This document shows positions 21,742 to 31,135 of a DNA stretch of 40,000 nt, piece after piece. Source of the DNA: Neocallimastix lanati (nom. inval.) (lineage: Eukaryota > Neocallimastigomycota > Neocallimastigomycetes > Neocallimastigales > Neocallimastigaceae); NCBI GenBank assembly GCA_016946835.1, contig JACVTC010000055.1:800001-840000 (forward strand). Reading direction: 5' to 3'. The position numbers and the translations under genes are program-made. Positions within the stretch are counted from its first letter, which is position 1, and the number at the start of each line of letters is the position of its first letter. The notes beneath the pieces are model-generated. The model worked only from the letters and a program-made list of their open reading frames with translations, ran no database searches and was not told where the DNA came from.

Positions 21742-24700
21742 AATTCTTTTTCTGGAATGATATAAGGAAAAACATTTTTAATATGTACATTTCGATCAAG
21801 AAGTTTTCCTGTTTGAGGATCTTCGAGGACAACTGTATTGAATTTTTGTTTGTTAACTACTTTATATGGTCCATAAAAGTAAGGATTTAATTTACTTCTT
21901 CCAATTAATCTTATCATCACGTAATCTCCGGGTTTATAATTTTTCTTTAGTGATTTCGATAGTCCAATGCGATGTTCCCAATATTGATTTGCGTAATCCG
22001 AATATTCTGTTGCTTGTTTCACCCAATTCTGATGTCTTAGGAATCTTCTAAAAATATATTCTTCATCTGTTTCATTTGGATCTTTGTAAATATCTGGAAA
22101 CATTACTTCTAATGGCCAGGTGTCTTTTCTCCCATAAAGTAATTCAAAGCTGCTAAATTTTGTTTTGGAATTTTTTGTTGTTCTAAGAGCCCAAAGTGCG
22201 GATGGTAAATATTCATCCCATTCACTTTCGTTTTCAATTAAGAGTCTTAGAATTTTCTCTACTTCTCTATTACGGTTTTCAATCATACCATTTGATTCTG
22301 GATGATGTGGAGATACAAAGTGCACCCATGACCCATAAAGATCGATCATCATTTTAGTAATATCTGATGCGAACGAACTTCCATTATCTGTAACAATTAT
22401 TTCTGGAGGACCATGTCTTGATATAACTTCAGTTAAAAATTTTATAACTTCTTCAGTCTTTGTGTTTGGAATGGCTTTAGCTTCAACCCATTTTGTGAAG
22501 TAGTCAACCAATGTAATAATATACATATTTCCATTTTTAGTAATTGGAAGAGGACCAATCGTATCAAGTCCAACACGAGTAAATGGTTGTTCAACTGGTG
22601 TTACATTATCTGCAGTGTTTTTTGGGATTGGTTTTGGTCTACAAAGTTGACATTTTCTGCAAGATTTGATCCACATCCTAACGTCATTCCAAATGCCGGG
22701 CCAATAATATGAATTTAGTATTCTGTTTACAGTTTTTTCGGCTCCTTCATGTCCTACAGAATGAGCACGATTAATTATATCCTTTTTGTCTTCATCACGG
22801 TAGATAACTTTTAAATAAGTATCATCTTTCTTATAATATAAGATGTTATCAACAACTTGATAATTCTTAGTGAAGTATTTGATTATTCCTTCTGGTAGGT
22901 TTAAATCTTTTGGATTAAGATCAGCTAAAATTGTATTAATACATTTTATAATATCTTCGCTGTCTTTTGAAGGTAGTCTTGAAAGAGCGTCTGCGAAAAC
23001 ATTTTTCTTTCCTTTTTCATATTTTAGTTCAATTTTATATTTGTTAAATTCTTCTATCCAACGCATGTGTCTTCCTTTATTTGGAATAGTATTTTTGTAA
23101 AATCCTAAGAGTGGTTTATGATCCGTAATGAATATAGTTGGTTTCTTGTTACTAATTAAGTACTGACGGAATTTTTGGATTGCGTAATTAATAGCCAAAC
23201 CTTCAAGATCAGTTACAGAGTAATTTCTTTCTGGAGGTGATAAAGTACGACTTACACAACAAATTGGGTGTTCCAATTTGTCTTCCTCCACCTGTAAGAG
23301 GACAGCACCGATACCTTGAGTAGAGGCGTCTGTTCTAACTATAAATTCTTTATCAAAGTCAGGATAACATAATATAGGGTCAGACAATAAACAGTGACGT
23401 ATGTCTTCAAAAGCTTCATTACGATCAGAAGTCCATATATATGGTTGATTTTTCTTAAGTAGTTTAAAAAGAGAGTCAGCTCTTATAGAGAAATTTTGTA
23501 TAAATTTTCTGTAATAACTAGCAAGACCAAGGAAAGACCTGAGTTCATTAACATTTTTGGGAGCTTCCCAAAGGGCTATACTTTGAACTTTAGAAGGAAC
23601 AGTTTTTAAACCATTAGGGGTAAGAACATGACCTAAGACTTCAATTGATTCTTGGAAAAATTTGCATTTTTGAAGATTGAGGGAGAGATTATACTTGGAG
23701 AATATTTCAAATACTTGTTTTAAATGTTCAAGATGTTCTTCAATAGAAGTAGAATATACAACTATGTCATCGATGTAAACGAATAAGCATTTACCAATGA
23801 GGGGTAAAAGGATTCTGTTCATCTCCCTTTGAAAGGTAGCGGGAGCATTAGTTAAACCGAAAGGCATAACAACAAAATTATAGTTTCCAAATTTTGTTGT
23901 GAAAGAAGTTTTTTCGATATCTCTGGGATTCATTGGGATTTGGTGATAACCCGAATATAAGTCAAGGGCTGAAAATATTTTAGCACCTCTAACTGAAGAG
24001 ACAAGTTCATCGATGAAAGGGAGTGCATATGAATCTTTAATAGTGATTTCATTAAGCCTTCTGTAATCTATACATAGTCTCCATTTCCCATTTTTCTTTC
24101 TGACTAATAAAACAGGAAATGACCAAGGGGAATGGGAGGGAATAATTAAGCCTTTATTAAGTAAGGATATAATTTCTTCTTTTAGAATATCAGAATGCTC
24201 TTTTGATAATTTATAAGGTTTTAGCTTAATAGGTTTTTCAGTAGTAGTAATTATTGAATGTGGTTCAAGGTTAGCAGTTGTTAGCTGACTTAGTGATGTT
24301 GCCATACAGTTTTTGTATTGATTAATAAGACTTTCAAATTTTGATTTAACTTTATCTGGAACGGAATTGAGAATTTCGTTTAAGGTAGAGTTAAATTCAC
24401 GAATTTCTTCATCTTCTTTAGATACATAAATAGCATTCATTAAGGGAATATTATTTGTGTTATTTGAGTTAATTATCTGGATTATCTTTTTAAGACCTTT
24501 TCTTGTTTTCTGATATATGAAATCATCATCTGGATCAATAAGTAATCTATATTTCTTTTGGATACTTCTTCCAAAAATAATATCAAAGTATGGATTATCT
24601 TGATTTATAATATAAAATTTTTCATAAATGTTGCAAGAATCATTAATGTTAATTTTCAATGGAACATAGTATTTAGTAGGTACTGTAGATCCATTTGCTA

Positions 24701-25592
24701 AAGTAATATTTTGTTCTATTATATCTTCTTCAATTTTCACATCATCAAATTTATTTAAACATCCTGTTGTTATAACATTTACATTTGCTCCTGTATCGTA
24801 AAGAATTTTTAAAAATACTTCTTTCGTTTTTCCAATGAAGATTGGAATAGGAATATTATAAAGAGAGCATAATACATTTTCTATCTTTGGCTTACAACCT
24901 TGTCCTAATTCCTTCCTAAGAGTAGGACTAATAGAAAGTAATTGTGCAAGACTAATTTTCGGAAACAAGTTGTTGGCTTCCTTAATTATACTAAATTTAT
25001 TACCTGATTCTAACATTTGTATATCTGTCATACTTCTTTTTCTGGTTTGTTTAGTTTGACTGAGAGATTGACTATGTGTTAGAACGTCTTTGGTATTATT
25101 TTCATTATTTATTTTTCTATGTTCATCAATTATGTTAATTACATTATTTTTATTATTTCCATTATTACTTTCATTATTATTTCCATTATTGATTTCTGAA
25201 TTATTTTTCATTTCAGAATCTTTTGTATTTTCCTTTGTATTATATGGTTCATCAATAATAATTTCCTCATTATCATTTAATTCATGGTCATTTTGTTTTT
25301 CATTATTAAGTTCTTCACTTATTTTTCTTCTTCTTGTATTCCTAATTGCTTTCTTTTGTTGTTTAACTTTCTTAATATTTGGTTGATTGAGAATGGATGG
25401 TTTAACTATACTTTTATTATTTTGAGAGATTTTATTCTTATCCAAAGTACTTGTAGGCACTTTCTTTTTCTGGGCTACATTAATTTGAGGGATTTGATTA
25501 TTTTCGTTATTAAGGTAATTTATTGATTGATTTGATGATGCAATTTTAATTATTTTGGGAGATTGCTTACTCCCATAATTTAATTTAAACAT
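21714..25592 (-). CDS. pol: Element 2 Pol polyprotein (PR-RT-RNaseH-IN)
   Basis: 1292 residues from the ATG at 25592. Residues 1-240 are a basic Asn/Lys-rich extension. The protease has D266-T-G-A and FDIIFGRS at 336-343. Reverse transcriptase spans about 455-680 with LYSGYHQIP, MPFGLTNAPATF and Y-I-D-D at 606-609. RNase H (about 745-870) shows acidic residues D755, E797, D824 and D868. Integrase has the zinc-binding H944, H948, C978, C981 and the catalytic D1010, D1069, E1105 (35 residues between the last two, as in the family). A GPY/F-like module (NPYFYGPYKVV, about 1236-1247) follows, and the protein ends after about 45 more residues without a chromodomain. It lies in the -1 frame relative to gag and overlaps it by 13 nt, so it is probably made as Gag-Pol by frameshifting, although the AUG could also serve reinitiation. 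All catalytic motifs look intact. Confidence 0.95.
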   Translation of the reverse strand: MFKLNYGSKQSPKIIKIASSNQSINYLNNENNQIPQINVAQKKKVPTSTLDKNKISQNNKSIVKPSILNQPNIKKVKQQKKAIRNTRRRKISEELNNEKQNDHELNDNEEIIIDEPYNTKENTKDSEMKNNSEINNGNNNESNNGNNKNNVINIIDEHRKINNENNTKDVLTHSQSLSQTKQTRKRSMTDIQMLESGNKFSIIKEANNLFPKISLAQLLSISPTLRKELGQGCKPKIENVLCSLYNIPIPIFIGKTKEVFLKILYDTGANVNVITTGCLNKFDDVKIEEDIIEQNITLANGSTVPTKYYVPLKININDSCNIYEKFYIINQDNPYFDIIFGRSIQKKYRLLIDPDDDFIYQKTRKGLKKIIQIINSNNTNNIPLMNAIYVSKEDEEIREFNSTLNEILNSVPDKVKSKFESLINQYKNCMATSLSQLTTANLEPHSIITTTEKPIKLKPYKLSKEHSDILKEEIISLLNKGLIIPSHSPWSFPVLLVRKKNGKWRLCIDYRRLNEITIKDSYALPFIDELVSSVRGAKIFSALDLYSGYHQIPMNPRDIEKTSFTTKFGNYNFVVMPFGLTNAPATFQREMNRILLPLIGKCLFVYIDDIVVYSTSIEEHLEHLKQVFEIFSKYNLSLNLQKCKFFQESIEVLGHVLTPNGLKTVPSKVQSIALWEAPKNVNELRSFLGLASYYRKFIQNFSIRADSLFKLLKKNQPYIWTSDRNEAFEDIRHCLLSDPILCYPDFDKEFIVRTDASTQGIGAVLLQVEEDKLEHPICCVSRTLSPPERNYSVTDLEGLAINYAIQKFRQYLISNKKPTIFITDHKPLLGFYKNTIPNKGRHMRWIEEFNKYKIELKYEKGKKNVFADALSRLPSKDSEDIIKCINTILADLNPKDLNLPEGIIKYFTKNYQVVDNILYYKKDDTYLKVIYRDEDKKDIINRAHSVGHEGAEKTVNRILNSYYWPGIWNDVRMWIKSCRKCQLCRPKPIPKNTADNVTPVEQPFTRVGLDTIGPLPITKNGNMYIITLVDYFTKWVEAKAIPNTKTEEVIKFLTEVISRHGPPEIIVTDNGSSFASDITKMMIDLYGSWVHFVSPHHPESNGMIENRNREVEKILRLLIENESEWDEYLPSALWALRTTKNSKTKFSSFELLYGRKDTWPLEVMFPDIYKDPNETDEEYIFRRFLRHQNWVKQATEYSDYANQYWEHRIGLSKSLKKNYKPGDYVMIRLIGRSKLNPYFYGPYKVVNKQKFNTVVLEDPQTGKLLDRNVHIKNVFPYIIPEKELTSRDEVQS
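25556..25589 (-). promoter_or_regulatory. -1 ribosomal frameshift cassette, element 2
   Basis: On the coding strand, the gag-frame heptamer T-TTA-AAT (25589-25583) directly precedes the gag TAA stop. After a 7-nt spacer (25582-25576) comes TGGGAG-TAAGCAAT-CTCCCA (25575-25556), a perfect 6-bp hairpin. Slippery heptamer, 5-9-nt spacer and downstream stem are the canonical parts of a -1 frameshift site, and the shift leads exactly into pol. Confidence 0.8.
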
Positions 25593-26473
25593 TCTTCTTC
25601 TAATTCAGGGCAATCATCTTTAACATGACCTATTCTTTGACAATTTAAACATACATTGATTTTTAAATCAGCAAGTTTCTGAGTTATTTCTTGCAATTCA
25701 TCATCTTGGAGTTGTGTAGGTTTCAATGTGATTTTTCTATTTTCAACATTTTGATTAATATAATTATGAGTAGGTTTTATATTATTATTATATTTTTGGT
25801 AATTATTGTTGTGACTATTATTTATATTATTATTCTTATTATTAAATGAATTATTTTTATTATAAGTACTTGTATAATATGTTCCATAATTATTTTGAGT
25901 GTTAGATTTTATTTTTCTTTTGTTTGGTTCTCCTTTATCTTTAGACCTATTTGATTCTACTAATTTATATATCTTCTCCTTTTTAGACGTTATTTGCATT
26001 GCATCTTTTAAGTTTTGCGGTTCTGCTTCTAATAAAGCCTCATAGGTTTTAGTTAAAGTCCGAAATGCATTAATATAATAAGAGATTATAACTTCCTTAT
26101 TTAAATCAATTCTAATTTTATTTAAAAGTGTTTCAAACCTTATGTTGAATTCTGCAACACTTTCACCTTTCTTAATTGTAGCTGTTGAAAGTTCTAATAA
26201 CCTTGAATTTTTAGGAAGAGGACCCTTGTAATGTTCCTGTAATTTACTTATAATGGTATCATATTTATCTGGGGTAGTTTTATTTAATGAATTTATTACT
26301 ATCTTTCTTGCAATACCAGTAGTAATTGAAATTAAACATTCTATCTTTTCTTCTTCGTCAATTTTATTGGAATTACACCAACGAGTATATGAGAAATTCC
26401 AATCATCAAATTCTACAGTCGGTTGACCTAATATAGGAATTCTGATGAAATTAATTGATTTTAAATCGGACAT
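25580..26473 (-). CDS. gag: Element 2 Gag (capsid and CCHC zinc knuckle)
   Basis: 297 residues from the ATG at 26473-26471. An upstream in-frame ATG at 26560 would add 29 residues of A-rich, low-complexity type. The inner start is preferred because element 1's ORF begins with the same INFIR motif close to its ATG, and because the upstream ATG lies in a possible leader intron. The middle (about 20-170) is a helical Gag capsid region (DDWNFSYTRWC, FNIRFETLLNKI). After an Asn/Lys-rich linker with many NN repeats, a zinc knuckle C275-x2-C278-x4-H283-x4-C288 (CLNCQRIGHVKDDC) would bind genomic RNA. The protein ends at TAA 25582-25580, immediately after the slippery heptamer, and overlaps pol by 13 nt. 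Confidence 0.9.
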   Translation of the reverse strand: MSDLKSINFIRIPILGQPTVEFDDWNFSYTRWCNSNKIDEEEKIECLISITTGIARKIVINSLNKTTPDKYDTIISKLQEHYKGPLPKNSRLLELSTATIKKGESVAEFNIRFETLLNKIRIDLNKEVIISYYINAFRTLTKTYEALLEAEPQNLKDAMQITSKKEKIYKLVESNRSKDKGEPNKRKIKSNTQNNYGTYYTSTYNKNNSFNNKNNNINNSHNNNYQKYNNNIKPTHNYINQNVENRKITLKPTQLQDDELQEITQKLADLKINVCLNCQRIGHVKDDCPELEEECLN

Positions 26474-26680
26474 TTTACTCTGGAATTTAGAAGTATTTTT
26501 GTTTTTTTCTTTAATATAATTTATATACTTTATTTTATATAATAATTTATTCGCTAACAAAATATTTATATATTTAAATTTAATTATTTAATCAAATTTT
26601 TAATTAATTAAAATTTTATATATTCAATTTCAATATATTTATTCATTCACTTATTATACGTTTCTTTAATTAGTTATTAT

Positions 26681-26734
<54 letters not shown>

Positions 26735-27088
26735 TTATTTATTTATTTAAGAACCTCGAATTATATATGTAGCAGTAATAGATTTTCTTGGCGTTCTGAT
26801 TATATTTTCGACCTCATTAGACTCTACTTACTCTCTTGTGCTGTTTTCATTCGACTGGTTATAAAGTTTTCCGTTTCTCTGGATCTCTCACCAAAGTATC
26901 GATATAACCAATCAATTACTCTCCAGTACAATTTTCAGTTCTGTCTAACCTCTACTCTCTATAATCAGGACCCAATACTCTCTCTTGCTACTCTAATTTA
27001 TATCTTATTAATCGCGACCTAGAGTCAAGCTCCAATAGTTTATGATTAATAAAATATAAACCTATATAATTCTTTAAAATTAAAATAG

Positions 27089-27119
<31 letters not shown>

Positions 27120-27460
27120 CAAAATATTATCTATCGTTTCCTTTCCTTATATTTGTCGTTCTTTTCCTATTTATTTATTATTTTCTTCTTAATATAAATG
27201 GCTTTCTTCCCAATATTAATTTAATTTCTATTTATTATATTATTATTATATTATTATATATATATACATATATATATATATTTTATTTTTAATTTTAAAT
27301 TATGAATTTTTATACTAGTTCATACTCTAGTTTTAATTTTTAATTATTATTATATAATAAATATTATTTATCCTTTATTTTATTATTATGAATTTTTATA
27401 CTAGTTCATACTCTAGTGTTAATAAATAATACTTATTAATAATAAGTTAGCTGCCTCTCC
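26474..27460 (-). other. Element 2 5' leader
   Basis: About 1 kb between primer-binding site and gag. It holds T-runs (A-runs on the coding strand) at 26683-26732 and 27090-27119, a direct repeat of about 31 bp (27301-27331 and 27387-27417, containing TTTATACTAGTTCATACTCT), and a block with clearly higher G+C at 26751-27060. The coding strand shows a GTAAGT donor motif at 26831-26826 and a CCAG acceptor motif ending at 26480, 6 nt before the preferred gag ATG. A leader intron of 352 nt is therefore possible but unproven. Confidence 0.55.
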
Positions 27461-27474
27461 GGTTCGAAGGACCA
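27461..27474 (-). promoter_or_regulatory. Element 2 primer-binding site
   Basis: On the coding strand TGGTCCTTCGAACC starts 1 nt inside the 5' LTR boundary. The TGG start and high G+C against the A+T-rich surroundings fit a tRNA 3'-end complement. It differs from the site of the related element 1; the tRNA is not identified. Confidence 0.65.
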
Positions 27475-27475
27475 C

Positions 27476-28137
27476 TGATAAATTTTAGAAATTATCTTAA
27501 TTTTAATATAGAATTAAAAAGTGATAATTTCAATTTATTTTAATAATAACTGTATAAGTTATTTATGAATTAAAAATGTTTTATTAAAAATAACACTAAA
27601 AATTTGGTTTATTAGAACACTTGTTTTCTAATATTTTATTTTATAAATCTTTTATTAAAATTTATTAAACATTATAAAAATTAAAAGTGATTATTAAAAT
27701 TATAAAATTAATTAATAATAATAATAATAATAATATTTACATGAAATATTTACAAGTATTTATATTTTTCTTTAAAATTAAACTATTTATAATTTATAAA
27801 TAAAAAGAATAATTAAATAAAATAAAAGTAATAAAATTAATAATAAAATAAATAATTAATAATAAAATAAATAAATTTGTTTATTATAAAAATAATTAAA
27901 AAAATATTTTGTTATTTAAATTAATTAATTTTGTTATTATAAAAATATTATTTAATTATAAAATTAATTATAAAAATTATTATAAAACTAATTATAAAAA
28001 TTAATTATTTTATTTTAAATTTAATCTTAATATTTTTATTTTGAAAAATATATAATATTTCTTTCATATCTGAGTATTAATGTAATTTTTAAGTGTAATT
28101 TATTTGTTTTATTTAATTAATTAATTAATTAATTTTT

Positions 28138-28173
<36 letters not shown>

Positions 28174-28257
28174 TAAATTATTATTAAACTTGGCTAAGGT
28201 TAGTTTCGATTTTATGTATAATATATTTTTAAGATTTATTAATTTTGTTATTTATCA
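27476..28257 (-). repeat. Element 2 5' LTR
   Basis: 782 bp copy of 20913-21701; the T-run is about 7 nt shorter. Confidence 0.93.
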
Positions 28258-29226
28258 ATGGTAGACTCGGGGTTGACACTTAGATATTTAAAATCAAGCA
28301 GGGGGGGACGGGTATTACCCTGCTTTGATTTTAAAAAAAAAATAATTCTTGATTAAAAATTATTTATTTTTTTTTTATTAATATAAAAGTTTTTTATTTA
28401 AAGTACACATATTTAATTTTTAAGAAATTGTTACAATATTTATATTTTTTTATAAATTTAAAGTATAATTAATTGTTTATAATTTAAGTAATTTTATAGA
28501 ATTATTGAATTAATTTTATATCAATAATTCATTTTTGTTTTAATTTTTATAAATATAATAATATAATATTCAAATATAATTTAATTAAAAATAATTATAA
28601 AATAAATATATAGAAAATAGTTTTTACTATTTTCTTTGATATTTTTAAGTTAAATAAATTGTTTTTAAAGATTAATATAATAAATTTAATAATCTTTAAT
28701 TATTTTAAATAATACTTGTAATTATTTTCAAAATAAAATAAAATTTTTATAATATTTAATTAATAAATTTGATAATATTTAAATAATAATTTTTATAATA
28801 AGTAAAAATTTTTAATAATAATTTTTAATAATAAATTTAATTAATAATCTTAATAATTTTATAATAATATTTAATAGTTATAATAAATAAATTTTTATAA
28901 TAATATTTAATAATTTTAATAATTTTATAATATTAATAATTTATAATAATTTTTAGAATAATATTTAATTAATAATTTTAATAATTTTATAATAATTTTT
29001 ATAATAATATTTAATTAATAGTTTTAATAATTTAGTATCTTAAAAGTATAATTTTAATATTTACAATTGTATTTTAATATATACATATATTTAATAATAT
29101 AACAATAAAGTAATTAATTAAAATTTATTTACATTATTTACAAGTGTAAATTAATTTATATCAAAATAAATTAAATTTACAATGAGGTTTAGGTTATGAA
29201 GAATATAGGAAAGTACAATTTAGTAA
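28258..29226. other. Spacer between elements 2 and 3
   Basis: About 970 bp of non-coding DNA. The first 80 bp are unusually G+C-rich and contain the hairpin listed separately. The rest consists of TAATAATTTTATAAT-type simple sequence (28740-29040). It ends in AGTAA (29222-29226), the left target duplicate of element 3. No exon or RNA gene was recognised. Confidence 0.5.
28287..28335. repeat. G+C-rich long hairpin
   Basis: TTTAAAATCAAGCAGGG (28287-28303) pairs with CCCTGCTTTGATTTTAAA (28318-28335) over 17 bp with a single bulged base. The 14-nt loop is GGGGACGGGTATTA. It stands out sharply from the A+T-rich context. Confidence 0.75.
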
Positions 29227-29640
29227 TGTCAAGGATTTGATACAAATTAATTTATATTTAATACTACAAAAATAACAATTTAATTATAAATATAATTTGT
29301 ACTCCTTAAATCCTTGTACCGTTCATAACCAAATTAATATTGTATTACATATTAATTAATATTATCCCTTTTATACATTATTGAACCCCTAATATATTAA
29401 TTGATTAATATTGTATTACATATTAATTAACATTATCCCTTTTTATATTAATTAATATAGTTGAATATTATTTATAAAAATTGTTTTTTATTAATTATAT
29501 TATTTTATATATTTTTATTATCTTATATTATATATGTATTATTCTATTACTTTATATATTAAAATTATATTTTATATTGTTATCTTTAAATTAGTATTTA
29601 TTAAAATATATTATTAAATATTTTATATTGTTTTTCAAAA

Positions 29641-29687
29641 TATAAAAGAACTAAAAAATATTCTTTTTTAAATCTTTGTAAGATTAT
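29641..29687 (+). promoter_or_regulatory. Element 3 TATA box and RNA 5'-end self-primer
   Basis: TATAAAAG at 29641-29648. Exactly 37 nt downstream GTAAGATTAT (29678-29687) is the perfect reverse complement of the primer-binding site at 29878-29887. The position fits a transcription start, so the RNA 5' end could fold back as primer, as known for Tf1 of fission yeast. The same motif sits in the 3' LTR from 35338. Confidence 0.75.
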
Positions 29688-29822
29688 TATTTACAAATAA
29701 TCTGATAACTTTATAATAAAACATATTAAATAAAAATATAGTTAATTAAAAGTTTAATAATAAAATAATATTTTATATTTGAATAAATCAATTTATAAAA
29801 ATAAAATAATATCAAAAGGTTA

Positions 29823-29863
29823 TTAGATTAAAGGCTTCCAACCAAGTTTACCCTTTAATCTAA
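29823..29863 (+). promoter_or_regulatory. U5 inverted repeat of element 3
   Basis: TTAGATTAAAGG (29823-29834) and CCTTTAATCTAA (29852-29863) form a perfect 12-bp stem with a 17-nt loop, close to the LTR end and next to the primer-binding site. Tf1 also needs a U5 inverted repeat for self-priming. Confidence 0.7.
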
Positions 29864-29877
29864 GTACCAACTTAACA

Positions 29878-29887
29878 ATAATCTTAC
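29878..29887 (+). promoter_or_regulatory. Element 3 primer-binding site (self-priming)
   Basis: ATAATCTTAC directly follows the LTR and lacks the usual TGG. It pairs perfectly with 29678-29687 at the predicted RNA 5' end. Confidence 0.75.
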
Positions 29888-29911
29888 CGCTATTTTAGAA
29901 ACTTCCTTGGA

Positions 29912-31135
29912 ATGCCTAAAATTGGCCTAAGACGCTCGGGAATGTATTCAGCTAGATCGGATGAAGAAATGGATATGAATAAAGAAGACTCAGTACAACA
30001 ATTGCGATCCGAAGCCACCCAAGCTTGTACCACCTTAGCAGAAGGTGTTCAACAGTTAAGAAATGATACCTCACAAGCTTGTAATAGTATAGTTTCTGGG
30101 GTGAATGAAAACTTCGTTTCCAAAGAAGACTTACAAAATTACCATCAAGAGGTAATGAAACAATTCGGAGCTTATGATAAAATGAATAATGAAATATTGG
30201 CCTCTTTAGAATCTTTGAAGAAGGCTACCCTCTATTTTAAGCATGAATTATGTAATAAAACTCAAGTAGAAAATACTTCTTCTGGTGCTACCTCGTCGAT
30301 ACCGTTGACATCTGGAAATCCTACGGTAAACCTCCATTCTGTTTTCGATGATAATATCTCAACTACTACAAGATATGACAATGATCATGATGTTATCATG
30401 CAATCTGCTTACCCTATTAATATTCCTCAAGTTCCCGATCCAGGTTTGTTTTCAGGTGATATTTCTGAAACCGAACTTTTCTGTCAACTGTGTGGGGACA
30501 CATTTAAAACCTATCCATGTAAGTCTTGGCCTGAAGATTCGAAAATCAACTTTGTGCAATCAAGATTAAGAGAAGCTGCTAGAAGTTGGTACCAAACAAA
30601 ATATTCCAGTAGTCCTCCTGCTTCCCTAGAGGCTCTTCTTAATGAATTAAAAGAAGCTTTTCCTGATGTTGTCAGCAAAAAGTTAAAGAAAATTAATTTA
30701 ATAAATCTTAAACATTCTCATGGTAATATTAAGGACTATATCGATTCTTTCCGTAAACTAACAGCTGATCTTGGTTGGCCTGAAGAACCATTAGTATTAT
30801 TTTTCTATAATGGTCTTCATCCAAAATTTAAAGAAGAAATTAATAAAATGGAGAAGTTTCCAGAGAAAATAGAAGAAATTACAACAAAGTGCATATTGTT
30901 TGAATCTTCTCAAGAAACTAAATTAAAGATAAATCAATTAACCAGCAATAAAAATTATAAGAGAAAGAACTCTCATTCTTATCCCAATAGTGAAAACAAG
31001 AATAAGAAGAATAACAATTATTACAATCATAGTAAAAATAATAACTTCCATAATAATAAATCTAAGGTTAATTCCAGTTACAACAACCGAGAAAATTATG
31101 TTACCGAAGTCCAAAAAATTAACTCAAAAAACTAG
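29912..31135 (+). CDS. gag: Element 3 Gag
   Basis: 407 residues; the ATG is the first after the LTR and lies only 35 nt beyond it, so the leader is very short. Residues 28-62 contain an imperfect tandem repeat of about 19 residues (VQQLRSEATQACTTLAEG and VQQLRNDTSQACNSIVSG), followed by a helical, probably coiled-coil stretch (to about 110). The capsid core spans about 175-335 (INFVQSRLREAARSWYQ, YIDSFRKLTADLGW). The C-terminal 65 residues are Asn/Lys/His-rich and lack a CCHC knuckle, so RNA binding must rely on the basic tail. The frame ends at TAG 31133-31135, directly after a slippery heptamer. G+C is much higher than in the spacer. Confidence 0.93.
   Translation: MPKIGLRRSGMYSARSDEEMDMNKEDSVQQLRSEATQACTTLAEGVQQLRNDTSQACNSIVSGVNENFVSKEDLQNYHQEVMKQFGAYDKMNNEILASLESLKKATLYFKHELCNKTQVENTSSGATSSIPLTSGNPTVNLHSVFDDNISTTTRYDNDHDVIMQSAYPINIPQVPDPGLFSGDISETELFCQLCGDTFKTYPCKSWPEDSKINFVQSRLREAARSWYQTKYSSSPPASLEALLNELKEAFPDVVSKKLKKINLINLKHSHGNIKDYIDSFRKLTADLGWPEEPLVLFFYNGLHPKFKEEINKMEKFPEKIEEITTKCILFESSQETKLKINQLTSNKNYKRKNSHSYPNSENKNKKNNNYYNHSKNNNFHNNKSKVNSSYNNRENYVTEVQKINSKN

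Larger units (their letters stand above)
20913..28257 (-). mobile_element. Element 2: full-length Ty3/Gypsy retrotransposon (no chromodomain)
   Basis: A 7.35-kb element on the minus strand with LTRs of 789 bp (20913-21701, the 3' LTR) and 782 bp (27476-28257, the 5' LTR). They differ visibly only in T-run length and one base (A at about 21178, G at about 27738). Order on the coding strand: 5' LTR, primer-binding site, leader of about 1 kb, gag, pol in the -1 frame, PPT, 3' LTR. The domain order PR-RT-RNaseH-IN identifies Ty3/Gypsy. Flanks are ATAG at 20909-20912 and ATGG at 28258-28261, an imperfect 4-bp duplication. It starts 6 bp after element 1. Confidence 0.95.
29227..29877 (+). repeat. 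Element 3 5' LTR
   Basis: 651 bp, TGTCAAGGATTTG...CTTAACA. Predicted U3 29227-29677 and R-U5 29678-29877, from the TATA box and the primer complement. Confidence 0.95.

Noticed and set aside
22870-23100. Plus-strand frame inside element 2
   Set aside because: Antisense shadow of the pol gene, as are the plus-strand frames at 21866, 25090 and 25284.
27451-27480. tRNA gene suggested by GGTTCGAAGGACCA
   Set aside because: There is no room for a T-stem and acceptor stem after the TTCGA motif and no cloverleaf. Its place next to the LTR makes it the primer-binding site of element 2.
20909-28261. Perfect target-site duplication for element 2
   Set aside because: The flanks are ATAG and ATGG, one mismatch, so a perfect duplication cannot be claimed; later mutation or recombination may explain it.
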